Positions 9,281 through 18,380 of a stretch of DNA of 64,000 nt are shown here, in pieces; position 1 is the stretch's first letter, and the number at the start of each line of letters is the position of its first letter. Location: NCBI RefSeq assembly GCF_000430545.1, contig NZ_KE387164.1, forward strand, positions 218,807 through 282,806, given 5' to 3'. Under the pieces are notes generated by a model, which searched no databases, had not been told where the DNA came from, and saw nothing but the letters and a program-made list of their open reading frames with translations. Source of the DNA: Tenacibaculum ovolyticum DSM 18103 (GTDB taxonomy: Bacteria > Bacteroidota > Bacteroidia > Flavobacteriales > Flavobacteriaceae). A program made the position numbers and the translations under genes.

Positions 9281-9772
9281 ATGAAAAAAAATAAAACATA
9301 TATAATTTTAATAACGCTGGCAATAAGCATAATCTTTTTGTATTTTATAGCTTCAAGTGCGTTTACAGAAATAACATTTCCTAATGAATTTGAAACCGAT
9401 GATAAAGAAGCTTATTTATCTTTTTTAGAGACAGAAAAATACAATTGTAAAAATCAAAAGGATTTAGAAGTTATTTTTAGATATAAATTTCCTTTTGTTA
9501 ATTTCAAAGGTAAGGTAGATATCACACTCCATGAAGATGAAAAAAAAAGAGTTATTTATTCAGGCATTTATAAAGATAAAATAAAGATAAAAAAAATATG
9601 TGTAGACTCTTTAAAAGGAGAGTTAGGGCTAATTTTTACTAGAAAAAAAGATGGAGCACGTTGTAGTTTTAACTACTATAATGATATTAGACTACATAGA
9701 GATAAAAAAAGACTTGAGTTTTATATAACAAATTTTAATGTAGGAAGAAATGATTTTGAGATTTTAGACTAA
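9281..9772 (+). CDS. Membrane-anchored candidate immunity protein
   Basis: The protein has 163 residues: one N-terminal membrane segment (residues 7-27), then a basic, beta-rich domain with four cysteines that would face the periplasm. I recognise no family. It starts 11 bases after the effector's stop codon, the usual place for a cognate immunity gene, and the periplasmic topology would suit a toxin delivered there. The function is inferred from position only. Confidence 0.6.
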   Translation: MKKNKTYIILITLAISIIFLYFIASSAFTEITFPNEFETDDKEAYLSFLETEKYNCKNQKDLEVIFRYKFPFVNFKGKVDITLHEDEKKRVIYSGIYKDKIKIKKICVDSLKGELGLIFTRKKDGARCSFNYYNDIRLHRDKKRLEFYITNFNVGRNDFEILD

Positions 9773-9814
9773 AAGAAGATTTTCTTAAAGCTAATCCAAT
9801 GAATTGTAATAAAA

Positions 9815-10396
9815 ATGGAGCAAAAATCAAATCAACACATCAAGGCGAATTTAACGACCATAGGAAAACAACTGTTACTACTAATTAGTTTAACTTTTTT
9901 TAATTGTACAAATATGAATACAGAACCAAAATTTAAAGTAATTGGCGAATCTGAAGTGTTAAAAGATTTAAGAATTAATTTACATTTAACACGTCAGACA
10001 AATCCTGAAGAAGAAATTTTTTTTACTTTATTGGATAAAGGAGTTTTATCTAATGTAGATACTCAATATACCTTTTTTCATAAAATATACTTTTCATATA
10101 AGGGGGCGTCGGTTGCAGTTTTAGAATTTGATAATATAGATGATAAAAGTGGTGATTATATTAATCATTTATATGTATCCAAAGAAAAGGATTCTTTATA
10201 TGTACAGTATATTGGAAGAGAATCAGAAATTAAACACAAGAGTACTTATAAAAAAACACCTATGATTTCGCTGAAAGATTGGTATAATAATAAAACTATT
10301 ACCTCTCAGAAAATGAAAGAATCTTATCATAAAATGTTTTTTGAATATTATAATCCCAAGAGTGCTTTATATCAAAAAATCAAATCAACACATTAA
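9815..10396 (+). CDS. Candidate immunity lipoprotein, copy 1
   Basis: The protein has 193 residues. A hydrophobic segment ends in a lipobox-like LTFFNC (Cys at about 31), after an unusually long 17-residue leader (MEQKSNQHIKANL...). Two paralogues follow: 10407-10898, nearly identical over the leader, and 12100-12684. The mature part is shared with copy 3: FKVIGESEVLKDLRINL against FELYGDAVLLQNMKINM, then DYINHLYV and YIGREAEIKDK-like stretches. At the 3' end the frame runs into the 5' end of copy 2, so its natural C-terminus appears replaced by QKIKSTH. Confidence 0.65.
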   Translation: MEQKSNQHIKANLTTIGKQLLLLISLTFFNCTNMNTEPKFKVIGESEVLKDLRINLHLTRQTNPEEEIFFTLLDKGVLSNVDTQYTFFHKIYFSYKGASVAVLEFDNIDDKSGDYINHLYVSKEKDSLYVQYIGRESEIKHKSTYKKTPMISLKDWYNNKTITSQKMKESYHKMFFEYYNPKSALYQKIKSTH

Positions 10397-10406
10397 AGCG
10401 AATTTA

Positions 10407-10898
10407 ATGACCATAGGAAAACGATTGTTACTACTAGTTAGTTTAACTTTTTTTAATTGTACAAATATGAATACTAATTTTACAATAGAAGGGCCAAAAG
10501 AGGTTTTAGATAAATTACATATCAATATTGAGTATACAGATTACCAAGAGAAGTGGCATTCATTCACAACATATCATAAAGGTAATAAGTATAAAAAAAA
10601 TGTTGATGAAATTTTAGCTTATGGAGTTAGTATAAATTATAATAACACTCTTTTTTTTGAAGATTATTCTGATTTTAACCCAGATTATTTTAATTATTTG
10701 GGAGAGAAAAAAATATTTTTAAAAAAAGAAGGGGAAAGTATATATGCAAAAGTGGTATTCTTTAAAGAAGATGACCATAAAGAAAGTGGTTTTAAAAAAT
10801 TGTTAACACTAGAAGATTTCTTTAAAAAAAATAAGATTGTAGACGACAGTATAAAAAACAATTATGAAAAATCATTTAAGGAAATACTTATACCTTAA
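10407..10898 (+). CDS. Candidate immunity lipoprotein, copy 2
   Basis: The start is placed at the ATG at 10407, which gives MTIGKRLLLLVSLTFFNC, a textbook lipoprotein signal with Cys18, and a 163-residue product. An ATG at 10341 in the same frame lies inside copy 1 and would add 22 residues. The original start (ATGGAGCAAAAATC in copy 1) has been lost at the fusion near 10375. The mature domain (FTIEGPKEVLDKLHINIEYTD) is distantly like copies 1 and 3. Role as periplasmic immunity is inferred. Confidence 0.55.
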   Translation: MTIGKRLLLLVSLTFFNCTNMNTNFTIEGPKEVLDKLHINIEYTDYQEKWHSFTTYHKGNKYKKNVDEILAYGVSINYNNTLFFEDYSDFNPDYFNYLGEKKIFLKKEGESIYAKVVFFKEDDHKESGFKKLLTLEDFFKKNKIVDDSIKNNYEKSFKEILIP

Positions 10899-10909
10899 GT
10901 AAATTTTAA

Positions 10910-11044
10910 TGGGTAGTAGATTGGGATGAGGCTCTTTGGCATTCAAAAGGTGCTTTTGCTCCTCCAACAATTGGTAGTACACCTTATGGATTACCTAGTA
11001 ATATGTATGTTTTTAAAAAGGGGATAAAGCCTTCTGAAAAATAA
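10910..11044 (+). pseudogene. C-terminal relic of a second effector
   Basis: A start-less frame of 44 codons ends at TAA 11042-11044. It encodes DWDEALWHSKGAFAPP...LPSNMYVFKKGIKPSEK, which aligns with the last 40 residues of the effector at 7806-9269 (SWDDAEALWNPNGAYG...LPKNLFKFTKGMKPKKEN). The frame is closed by TAA at 10907. This is the tail of a lost effector copy, with its presumed immunity gene following 8 bases later. Confidence 0.75.
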
Positions 11045-11051
11045 TTAAAAG

Positions 11052-11576
11052 ATGAAGAAATATAGAGGATACCTAATTTTAGTGGTTGTTAGTATAGTGC
11101 TTATAATTTATAAAATAATTCCTATCTCAGATAAAAGCTTTGAAGTTACTGATAAATGGATTAAAAAAATAGAAGAAGGTTATGAGGTAACAAAGAAAGA
11201 AGAAGTTATAAATAAAGGAACTTATATTAAAATTAAGCATATGCTACTTTATCCTTTAGATGACTATAAACTGGTAATAGAAAATCAAGATTTTAAAGTT
11301 CTTTATTACGGAGATTATAAACCTTCAATTAAACTAAATTTTAATATAGAATATGATAATTTAACTTTTAGCTTAATAGATAAGAATAATAATAGATTTT
11401 ATTTTAGTAATGGTAAGAGTGGTTATGTAACATTTAATATTGTAGATAAGCCTATAAGAAATAGAAGTATAGAAATAACATTATATAATACCTTGCATCT
11501 AAAGTATGATACACGGTATAAAATGAATATTTCTGTTACTCGAGATGAATACAAAGAATTTGGCTGGGAAATGTAA
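11052..11576 (+). CDS. Membrane-anchored candidate immunity protein
   Basis: The protein has 174 residues with one N-terminal membrane segment (residues 6-25) and a beta-rich periplasmic domain (SIKLNFNIEYDNLTFSLIDKN). No family is recognised. It sits just after the relic effector tail, as the gene at 9281 sits after the intact effector, so it may be the immunity gene left behind when the second effector was lost. Inference from context. Confidence 0.5.
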   Translation: MKKYRGYLILVVVSIVLIIYKIIPISDKSFEVTDKWIKKIEEGYEVTKKEEVINKGTYIKIKHMLLYPLDDYKLVIENQDFKVLYYGDYKPSIKLNFNIEYDNLTFSLIDKNNNRFYFSNGKSGYVTFNIVDKPIRNRSIEITLYNTLHLKYDTRYKMNISVTRDEYKEFGWEM

Positions 11577-11591
11577 AAGGAGGTAAATTAA

Positions 11592-11702
11592 AAGAGAGTT
11601 ATATTATGTCAAAAAACATATAAAGCAATCAGAAAAGGGTACCCTGAAAATAACTTAGGTATTTTTCTTAAAGAACAAGATGTTAAAAAATATTTTAAAT
11701 GA
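11592..11702 (+). pseudogene. Possible second toxin-tail relic
   Basis: A 36-codon frame with no start codon ends in GYPENNLGIFLKEQDVKKYFK and a TGA that overlaps the ATG of the next gene (ATGA). The tail-then-immunity order resembles the relic at 10910-11044, but I see no intact homologue in the window, so this may be chance. Confidence 0.25.
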
Positions 11703-12082
11703 GAAATACTATAAAAACAGGTGTTATTATCACTTTTACCATATTAGCAGGATTGATTGCTATTTGTTTTCATGAGTTAGCAAGGATAATTTATGAGGAA
11801 AATTTTAATGTACAAAAAACAAATATTTCTTGGGGAATATTTGTTGAATATTTATTGTTTTATGTATATCCAATAATGGTATTAATAACTTCTTTTTTGT
11901 TATTTGCTAAAAAGAAATGGCTAGGTGTTATTCCTTTATTATTGCTCATTATTTATGTTTTGTATATAGGGGTGTTAAACAGACCTAAAAGAAGTTTGTT
12001 GTTAATCTGTTCTATTGTTGCTGGTTACGTAGTGCCTTTTTTTCTAACATATGTATATATATTTAAAAAGAAATGGAGATAA
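11699..12082 (+). CDS. Small integral membrane protein
   Basis: The protein has 127 residues with four predicted membrane segments (about 8-26, 48-68, 74-92 and 99-121) and short basic loops ending KKKWR. No family is recognised. Its position among candidate immunity genes suggests a membrane-embedded immunity protein, but nothing in the sequence proves it. The ATG overlaps the stop of the small upstream frame. Confidence 0.5.
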   Translation: MRNTIKTGVIITFTILAGLIAICFHELARIIYEENFNVQKTNISWGIFVEYLLFYVYPIMVLITSFLLFAKKKWLGVIPLLLLIIYVLYIGVLNRPKRSLLLICSIVAGYVVPFFLTYVYIFKKKWR

Positions 12083-12099
12083 TTTAATTATCATATAAA

Positions 12100-12684
12100 A
12101 TGGAGCAAAAACCAAAAAAACAGTTTAGGGAGAATTTAATGAGTGTAGAAGATACAATAGTAAAATATTTACTGATGTTAACTGCTGCATTTAGTTTAAC
12201 AAGCTGTACAACAATGGAACCTAAATTCGAATTATATGGAGACGCCGTGCTCTTGCAAAATATGAAAATTAACATGTTGAGCATAAAAGATGTAAAATAC
12301 CCTAATAGTGCATCAAAAATTGAAACATTATTATTTGAAGGAGAAAAGTATAATGTTCAAAATAATGATGTTATGAGTTATGAGGTTTATTTTTCTTACA
12401 AAGACTCTTTGGTAGGAGTACTGAAGTTTGAAAATATAATGAAATGGGCAAACGATTATATTAATCACTTGTACGTTTATAAAGGTGAAGACGGAATATA
12501 CTTACAATATATAGGGAGAGAAGCTGAAATAAAAGACAAAAAAGGATTTATAAGCCTTTCTGCTATGTCAATAAATGAGTTTTATGAAAAAGAAAAAATT
12601 GTATCTAAAGTAAAAAAGGAGCAAGTTGAACGTTTTTTTAAAAGTTTTTATAATCCAAGTATTGCTTCGTATAAAAAAAATTAA
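12100..12684 (+). CDS. Candidate immunity lipoprotein, copy 3
   Basis: The protein has 194 residues and begins MEQKPKKQFRENLMS, followed by a hydrophobic segment ending SLTSC (lipobox Cys near 36). It is a full-length paralogue of the protein at 9815, sharing YEVYFSYKDSLVGVLKFENI, DYINHLYVYKGEDGIYLQYIGRE and the end FYNPSIASYKKN. Its intact termini show what copies 1 and 2 lost at their fusion. Probably a periplasmic, outer- or inner-membrane-attached immunity protein. Confidence 0.6.
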   Translation: MEQKPKKQFRENLMSVEDTIVKYLLMLTAAFSLTSCTTMEPKFELYGDAVLLQNMKINMLSIKDVKYPNSASKIETLLFEGEKYNVQNNDVMSYEVYFSYKDSLVGVLKFENIMKWANDYINHLYVYKGEDGIYLQYIGREAEIKDKKGFISLSAMSINEFYEKEKIVSKVKKEQVERFFKSFYNPSIASYKKN

Positions 12685-12785
12685 AGAGAAGTAGCGAGAA
12701 GAAAATAGTAACGAGATACTTATTGTTACACCCATTAAAAAAAAATGAAAATTGAAAAAAATTAGCAAAAAGAAAAAGAAAAAAT

Positions 12786-13634
12786 ATGCAAAAGCACAAC
12801 CAAATTATAGAGAATCCACCAAAATATAAAACATCGCTAACTGAAGTAACCTATAAAGTTACGATACAACAAAAAACAGTAGGATTATCTAAAACAACCA
12901 GTAACTCGATACAATACAACTTACAAGTAGAAAAAAGCGGAGATCTTAATTACAGTACTTGGAAAAAAAGCGATTTTATACTAAATAATAGTAAGAATAC
13001 TGTAAAAATGGACAGTCTGTATTTAAAAATAGCAACGCCATTAAATGACTTAGAATTTAGTGTAAACAAGTATAATGATATAGCAGAGATAGCTAATTAT
13101 AAAATATTGCTTGACAATTGGAACCAACAAAAGCAACTAATTTTTAAAGAATACACTGGCGATGTTTTAGAAGTGCTAGCACAAAAAATGACTGATAAGC
13201 TAGCAAACTACAACATCTTAAAACAAAGTTTAAGTAACGATTTAATATTGCAACTCTTTTTAAATAGTACATTAAACGATCATTTAATTTACTATGGTGA
13301 GCGTAAAGATACTATTCATTATAAAGGGTTGATAGATACAGTATCGCTACCATTTAAAAGAACCACTACCTTAGGTTTAAAAGGAAAAGCATTAGAGCTA
13401 CAATCGAAATCGATATTGAATACCCAAAAAATTGACACCGAAAAAATAACCAACTATTTTAAGAATAAAATAGCAGGCTTTGATATACAAAACTTACAGG
13501 CTACCATAAAAAGTGATTTACAATTAAATTACGATACTATTTGGATAGAAGCAGCTACTATAACCCATAGTATTTGGATAGCAGACACCAATTATGAAAA
13601 AGAAATTGTAGTAACCTTAAAAAAATTGAAGTAA
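12786..13634 (+). CDS. Hypothetical protein between effector groups
   Basis: The protein has 282 residues, with no signal peptide or membrane segment and no family I recognise. It mixes beta segments at the N-terminus (TSLTEVTYKVTIQQKTVGL) with a helical middle (about 110-200). It lies 43 bases before the large PAAR-like effector on the same strand. A chaperone or adaptor that helps load that effector, or a spike-associated part, would fit the position; this is inference. Confidence 0.6.
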   Translation: MQKHNQIIENPPKYKTSLTEVTYKVTIQQKTVGLSKTTSNSIQYNLQVEKSGDLNYSTWKKSDFILNNSKNTVKMDSLYLKIATPLNDLEFSVNKYNDIAEIANYKILLDNWNQQKQLIFKEYTGDVLEVLAQKMTDKLANYNILKQSLSNDLILQLFLNSTLNDHLIYYGERKDTIHYKGLIDTVSLPFKRTTTLGLKGKALELQSKSILNTQKIDTEKITNYFKNKIAGFDIQNLQATIKSDLQLNYDTIWIEAATITHSIWIADTNYEKEIVVTLKKLK

Positions 13635-13677
13635 TTATAAAAAGAAGTGATAGGCACTTTGCAATACCTATAATACT

Positions 13678-16600
13678 ATGGAAAAAGACCCAATTATACA
13701 TACCATTACCAAAAATAAAGACTGGCAACGAGAAAATCGGAACGATTTGGTTATTAAATACCTTAATAAATATAAAAAAAACCACCCCGAAGCCAATTAT
13801 TTACTGTTTGATAAGAAAATAAAAGAAGCAAACCCAACCATAAAAAATTGGGAAAACATACAACTAGGGCAAACCGTAAATATTCCTATGGATATACCAA
13901 AGGAAACAAAAAGCGAAGAAGTGTCACCTAAAGATGCTAGTAGCGAAACTACGGTCGTAAGCACCAGTAGTAAAAGTGATACAAAAGCAGCACCAGAAAA
14001 AAAAGAAGAAGCACAAGAAGATGTAAGTTCAGGAAAACCAAGCAAAGCAGGATTATATGTAGTTTGTAACGGGGCAGAATGCTCCTGTAATATGAGTGAC
14101 GACGGTACCAAAGGAAAGTTAAAAGTGCTTAGTCAGAATAAAATATATGTAAACGATAAAGAAGGAGCAGAAAAACTAGTTGCCAATACCAACGATTTAG
14201 GAATTCCTTTTGAAGTACCAGTAAAAACCTTTGGTAAATGTAAAATGCAACCAACAGGTACAACCTTTTTACCATGTATACCTAATATAGCAAAGTGGAG
14301 CGAAGCCTACGACCCTATTGTTTTAGAAAATAAAGGAAAAGCTTTGGTAGATACCAGTGAAGGTACCTGTGCTTTTGGCGGTAAAATAACTTTCGATACC
14401 CATGGGCAAACCCAAGCCGTAAGCCAACAAGATGTAGCAGAAGCAAGTAACGATGTAGCAACTCTAATAAATCCAGCCCTAACCGAAGAAGATGTACACG
14501 AACTTATAGCAGGGAAGTTTAAAACAAAAACCGAAGATGAAAAAGGTGCTTCGGTAGCTACTATTAAAACTGAGGATAATAAAAACGCATATCAATTTAC
14601 CAAGCCAGATATTGCCTTTACAGTAAAAAAATACAGTAGTAAAAAGAAGCCTACTGATGAACAAAAAGCAGGCATAAACTGGGCGGTATTTTATAGAACA
14701 ACAAAAAAAGAAAAATATAAAGAAGTAGGTAAATATGTAGATATAGGCGAAACCTTCGATTTTCCTTTTCAAACACAAGGAGATTTTGTTGTAGAAGCTT
14801 ACGGAGGTGCAAAAGGGCCTTATTATTTAACAGCTAGAGACAATTCTGCCTATAAAAAAATAACACTCGGTAGCCAAAAACTTACAGGAGTTTCTGGACC
14901 ATTTGTAGGAAAAAGTGACCGAAGTGCCCAAGGCCGCGTACGTATAAACGAAACTGTAACTATAAAAGCAGGGCTTTTATACAGCCAAAAAGATGTAGAA
15001 ACCGCATTAAGTGGTAAAGAACATATGAAAGGTATTGTGTGGGAAGCCACTGCTTATAAAAAGATAGGGAAAACTAAGAAAGAGATTCCTGTTACCATTG
15101 TAAAAGACAAAAACAACCCCCAACAAATAACAATTGCCCCTTTAGCACAAAGTGCAACAAGAGTAACAGTTACTGCCACCAACCCAAAAACAGGCGCCGT
15201 TAATACTCTAAAATATTCGGTAGGTAGCAACTATGTAGTTCGTGTAAAACAAAACAAAGAAACCATATGCGTTTGGGATACAAAAGAAGCAAAGAAAAAA
15301 CGCCATACCGTAACCTTAGAAGTAGCTAAGTATGCGATAGAACCCGCATTGCAAGCCGAAAAAGACGCCGTAAAATGGACTAGCTATTGCAAAGGCGATA
15401 AACCACTTGCCGATAAAATAATAGCAACAGGCCATAGTACCACACAAATAAGTGAAGATTTGGGGGGTATTATTTACGAAGCCTATGGTATTTACCCTAG
15501 CAAAAAGGGAGGCGAAACCGCAAGTGCTAAACTTGTAACTGTAATAGCTCCAAGAATAATAAAAGCCTATTGGGCAGATAAAAACGGAAACCAAATACAT
15601 CGTAGTGGTTTTAAACACGAGGTATATATACACATAGAAACCGAAGGGCTTACAGGTGAAAAATTAGAACTAAACATATGGGAAAGTGATAATAAAACAA
15701 AAGATGATTTTGTGAAAAATGCGGGGACTGCTATTGAGGTGAACGCAAAAAACGGAATTATACACCAAGCCTTTACCTTACCCGAAAATCATTTTTTTGA
15801 ACAAGAATATTTTTTTACTATTAAAGAATTTCCTTGTGTTGTAGCGGGTGCCAAACAAGACAGTGGTTGTAAAAACGAATATGTATTGTGGAATAATTGG
15901 GAAAATAAAAAAACGCATTATCTTTACGTTGATAAGGATGAGAAGATAGTAAACCTACGCATGTACGAGAGTAATGGCAAACTACATACTGGTATTGTAA
16001 AATATGGCGATTGTATAACCGTAAAAGTAGCAACACGTAATTATGTTGGTAAAACCTTAGAGTTTAAGATATACGAAGATATTAATTGGGCTAAAGACCC
16101 AAAGAAAAATGAAACTATAAAAATACCCATAGACAAGCAAGGAAAAGGAGAAACAGAGTTTATGGTGCCTACCGCATGGGAGTCAGACCATAAAGATGCA
16201 TGTACAGCACGTTATTTTTATTTAGAGCATAACGGAGACGATTTTCCACGTAGTTTTTATATAAAAACCAAAGGGAAAGAGGAAGATGAGGTAGAAAGCA
16301 AACCAAGAGTACGTGCTTTAATGCTTAAAGTTTCTACCACTTTAGAACTGGATGAAAAACTCGAAGCGGATAATGCAGTGGTTTTAGGAGAGGAGTTAAA
16401 TGTACCTACAGGAAGCGGAAAAGCTTGTGAATCGTTAATATGGGGTGAAAAGTTTACGTGTGAAGAGCGCGAGAAAGTAATACAGATAGCTTCTGATTTA
16501 TGGGGAGAAGATAAAAAAATAAAAATGGCAAATAATTTAATGGCTGTATTTGCATGGGAAAGTGGAGGTACTTTTAAAACGAATGCTCCTAATATGGATA

Positions 16601-17583
16601 ACTCTGGAGGGACAGGATTAATACAGTTCATGCCAAAAACAGCTAAGTCATTGCTAGGTAGAGATATAACTATTGAATATGTTAAAAACTATTGGGGTAA
16701 AGAGAAAACTTTAAAAAGGGTTAAAGAGTTTGCGAATATGACTGTGTTAAAACAATTAGATTACGTGAAAAAATATTTTAAACCGCAGGCAGGTAAAGAT
16801 TTAGAATTTGTAGATTTTTACTTGCAAGTATTATTTCCTGCTTCTAGTGGTAAAAAAAATCATGTTGTCTTTAGTGAAAATGGAGAAGGGTTGGATGTTA
16901 ATGATAGACATTTTAAATTACGTGTTAAAGCATACGCACAAAACAAAGGAATGGATGCTGATAAAAATGGTAAACTCATGAAAAACGAGATTGCCCTAAG
17001 TGTTCAGAAATACTTAATTAAGGGAGAGGCTTTTAAAAATGATTGTTCTGATGGAAGTTGTACTTTGGGGGCTAAAGCTCATGATGGTGAAATTATAAAA
17101 AATGGAGTTACGCTTCATTTCATTGGTAAGACAGCAAAGGAATCATCATTATCTATAAAAACAAAAAATATATTGAAGGAGGTTGGTGAAATTTCATCTA
17201 ACATGAATATTTATATTACAAGTGTTGCTAGAACAGCTTATGATCAGGCTAGAATAATGTACGATAATTGTAGTGTTGATATAGAGGAGCAAAGGGCTAC
17301 TTATGCAACTGCTGGTCAAAAAGTAATTGATGTGTATCTCTCAGAAACAAAGAAAGGGAAAACAAGAGAAAAAATTATTTTACTTATGGAGCAGAAGATA
17401 AAGGAACTGGGACCTGCATCAGTCTCGAAACACTGTTCAGACCCTAATATTTTAAATACATTTGATATTTCTTATTCAAAATTAAATGATAAAAATAGTT
17501 TCTGGGAAGAAATGAAGAAGAGGTCAGAGTTAGATAAAATTTTAAAAGAGAATAAATGTTATCATATACAAATAGAACAATGA
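13678..17583 (+). CDS. PAAR-like multidomain type VI effector with lysozyme-like core and M15-like tip
   Basis: The 1301 residues run in order: a LysM-like N-terminus (about 8-70, ending NIQLGQTVNIP); a low-complexity linker (75-122); a DUF4280 PAAR-like domain (about 125-243, with conserved CNGAECSC, FGKCKMQPTG and CAFGGKITF); Ig-like repeats (about 290-900). A lysozyme/transglycosylase-like domain follows (about 915-1120; AWESGG with likely catalytic Glu961, GLIQFMPKTA), then a Cys linker (CSDGSCT, 1123-1129). The tip (about 1135-1301) has SVARTAYDQAR, SKH (His1252), FDIS (Asp1263) and CYHIQIEQ (His1296), like M15 zinc D-Ala peptidases but with wider His-Asp spacing. It should sit on the VgrG spike and cut both glycan and peptide of peptidoglycan. 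The immunity gene overlaps its stop. Confidence 0.85.
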   Translation: MEKDPIIHTITKNKDWQRENRNDLVIKYLNKYKKNHPEANYLLFDKKIKEANPTIKNWENIQLGQTVNIPMDIPKETKSEEVSPKDASSETTVVSTSSKSDTKAAPEKKEEAQEDVSSGKPSKAGLYVVCNGAECSCNMSDDGTKGKLKVLSQNKIYVNDKEGAEKLVANTNDLGIPFEVPVKTFGKCKMQPTGTTFLPCIPNIAKWSEAYDPIVLENKGKALVDTSEGTCAFGGKITFDTHGQTQAVSQQDVAEASNDVATLINPALTEEDVHELIAGKFKTKTEDEKGASVATIKTEDNKNAYQFTKPDIAFTVKKYSSKKKPTDEQKAGINWAVFYRTTKKEKYKEVGKYVDIGETFDFPFQTQGDFVVEAYGGAKGPYYLTARDNSAYKKITLGSQKLTGVSGPFVGKSDRSAQGRVRINETVTIKAGLLYSQKDVETALSGKEHMKGIVWEATAYKKIGKTKKEIPVTIVKDKNNPQQITIAPLAQSATRVTVTATNPKTGAVNTLKYSVGSNYVVRVKQNKETICVWDTKEAKKKRHTVTLEVAKYAIEPALQAEKDAVKWTSYCKGDKPLADKIIATGHSTTQISEDLGGIIYEAYGIYPSKKGGETASAKLVTVIAPRIIKAYWADKNGNQIHRSGFKHEVYIHIETEGLTGEKLELNIWESDNKTKDDFVKNAGTAIEVNAKNGIIHQAFTLPENHFFEQEYFFTIKEFPCVVAGAKQDSGCKNEYVLWNNWENKKTHYLYVDKDEKIVNLRMYESNGKLHTGIVKYGDCITVKVATRNYVGKTLEFKIYEDINWAKDPKKNETIKIPIDKQGKGETEFMVPTAWESDHKDACTARYFYLEHNGDDFPRSFYIKTKGKEEDEVESKPRVRALMLKVSTTLELDEKLEADNAVVLGEELNVPTGSGKACESLIWGEKFTCEEREKVIQIASDLWGEDKKIKMANNLMAVFAWESGGTFKTNAPNMDNSGGTGLIQFMPKTAKSLLGRDITIEYVKNYWGKEKTLKRVKEFANMTVLKQLDYVKKYFKPQAGKDLEFVDFYLQVLFPASSGKKNHVVFSENGEGLDVNDRHFKLRVKAYAQNKGMDADKNGKLMKNEIALSVQKYLIKGEAFKNDCSDGSCTLGAKAHDGEIIKNGVTLHFIGKTAKESSLSIKTKNILKEVGEISSNMNIYITSVARTAYDQARIMYDNCSVDIEEQRATYATAGQKVIDVYLSETKKGKTREKIILLMEQKIKELGPASVSKHCSDPNILNTFDISYSKLNDKNSFWEEMKKRSELDKILKENKCYHIQIEQ

Positions 17584-18359
17584 AAAAAATAATTAGTTAT
17601 ATAATATTAATCTTTATTTTTTTTGGGTGTAAAAATAAGAGTGATTTATCACAAAAGGTAATAATACAATCAAATGATACGATTATGATTAATCATAAAG
17701 AATGTGTTATTGATATTAAGTTTGATATTCAGAAAATGAATGACTTGAAGAATAAATATGGTGACGAGGATTTTTATGTGATAGCGGATGATGCTAATTT
17801 TTATACTGCGGAAGTAAATGATTTTTTGAAAAAAAAAGGAAAAAAGATAATTTATGTAAAAATGAAACCAAATACTATCTTGGGGTTTAATAACAAGTAT
17901 TATATGAGTTATGCAGATATAGCTTATTGGGATTATATTTTATTTAAAGAAACAAAAAAACCGAAAGTAATAAGTCCTATCAATTTTGAATCTGCTTTTA
18001 AAAAATTCTTTTATAAGAAAACTTATATAGAGGAGATAGATGAAAAGTGGTTTGGTAAATATAATTTTTTTCAAGATCTAGGGAAGATCAATGATATTGG
18101 CGCTTTTATTGACTATAATATAAGAATAGAAAAGGATGATTGTTTCTTTTCAGGACAAGGTTATCAAACTAATTTTTATGATTTATGCTATGCAAAACAA
18201 AATAAAGATACTTTAGATATATACTATAAGAAAACAATAGAAGGAACAGATTATAATAAAAGTGATAATCCTATTGCAAAAATATTTAAAAAAGATAACA
18301 AGTACTTTGTTATAAGTTCTGCCATAAAAGATGTTCCTGTTTTATTAACTAAAGAATAA
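17580..18359 (+). CDS. Candidate immunity lipoprotein for the M15-like tip
   Basis: The ATG at 17580 overlaps the toxin stop (ATGA), giving 259 residues that begin MKKIISYIILIFIFFGC, a lipoprotein signal with Cys17. An upstream ATG at 17556 lies inside the toxin and would spoil the signal. The last 75 residues (FSGQGYQTNFYDLCYAK ... DVPVLLTKE) are nearly identical to the end of the protein at 27556-28332, while the N-terminal parts differ. Translational coupling to a peptidoglycan-directed toxin and a periplasmic location support an immunity role. Confidence 0.7.
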   Translation: MKKIISYIILIFIFFGCKNKSDLSQKVIIQSNDTIMINHKECVIDIKFDIQKMNDLKNKYGDEDFYVIADDANFYTAEVNDFLKKKGKKIIYVKMKPNTILGFNNKYYMSYADIAYWDYILFKETKKPKVISPINFESAFKKFFYKKTYIEEIDEKWFGKYNFFQDLGKINDIGAFIDYNIRIEKDDCFFSGQGYQTNFYDLCYAKQNKDTLDIYYKKTIEGTDYNKSDNPIAKIFKKDNKYFVISSAIKDVPVLLTKE

Positions 18360-18380
18360 AATTTTTAAGCAAGGAGTTAT

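Noticed and set aside
16257..16631. Minus-strand frame that recurs in related form at 19482-19868 and 26428-26709
   Set aside because: It recurs only because the plus-strand effector DNA is repeated. The translation is a shadow of the real frame with no independent features.
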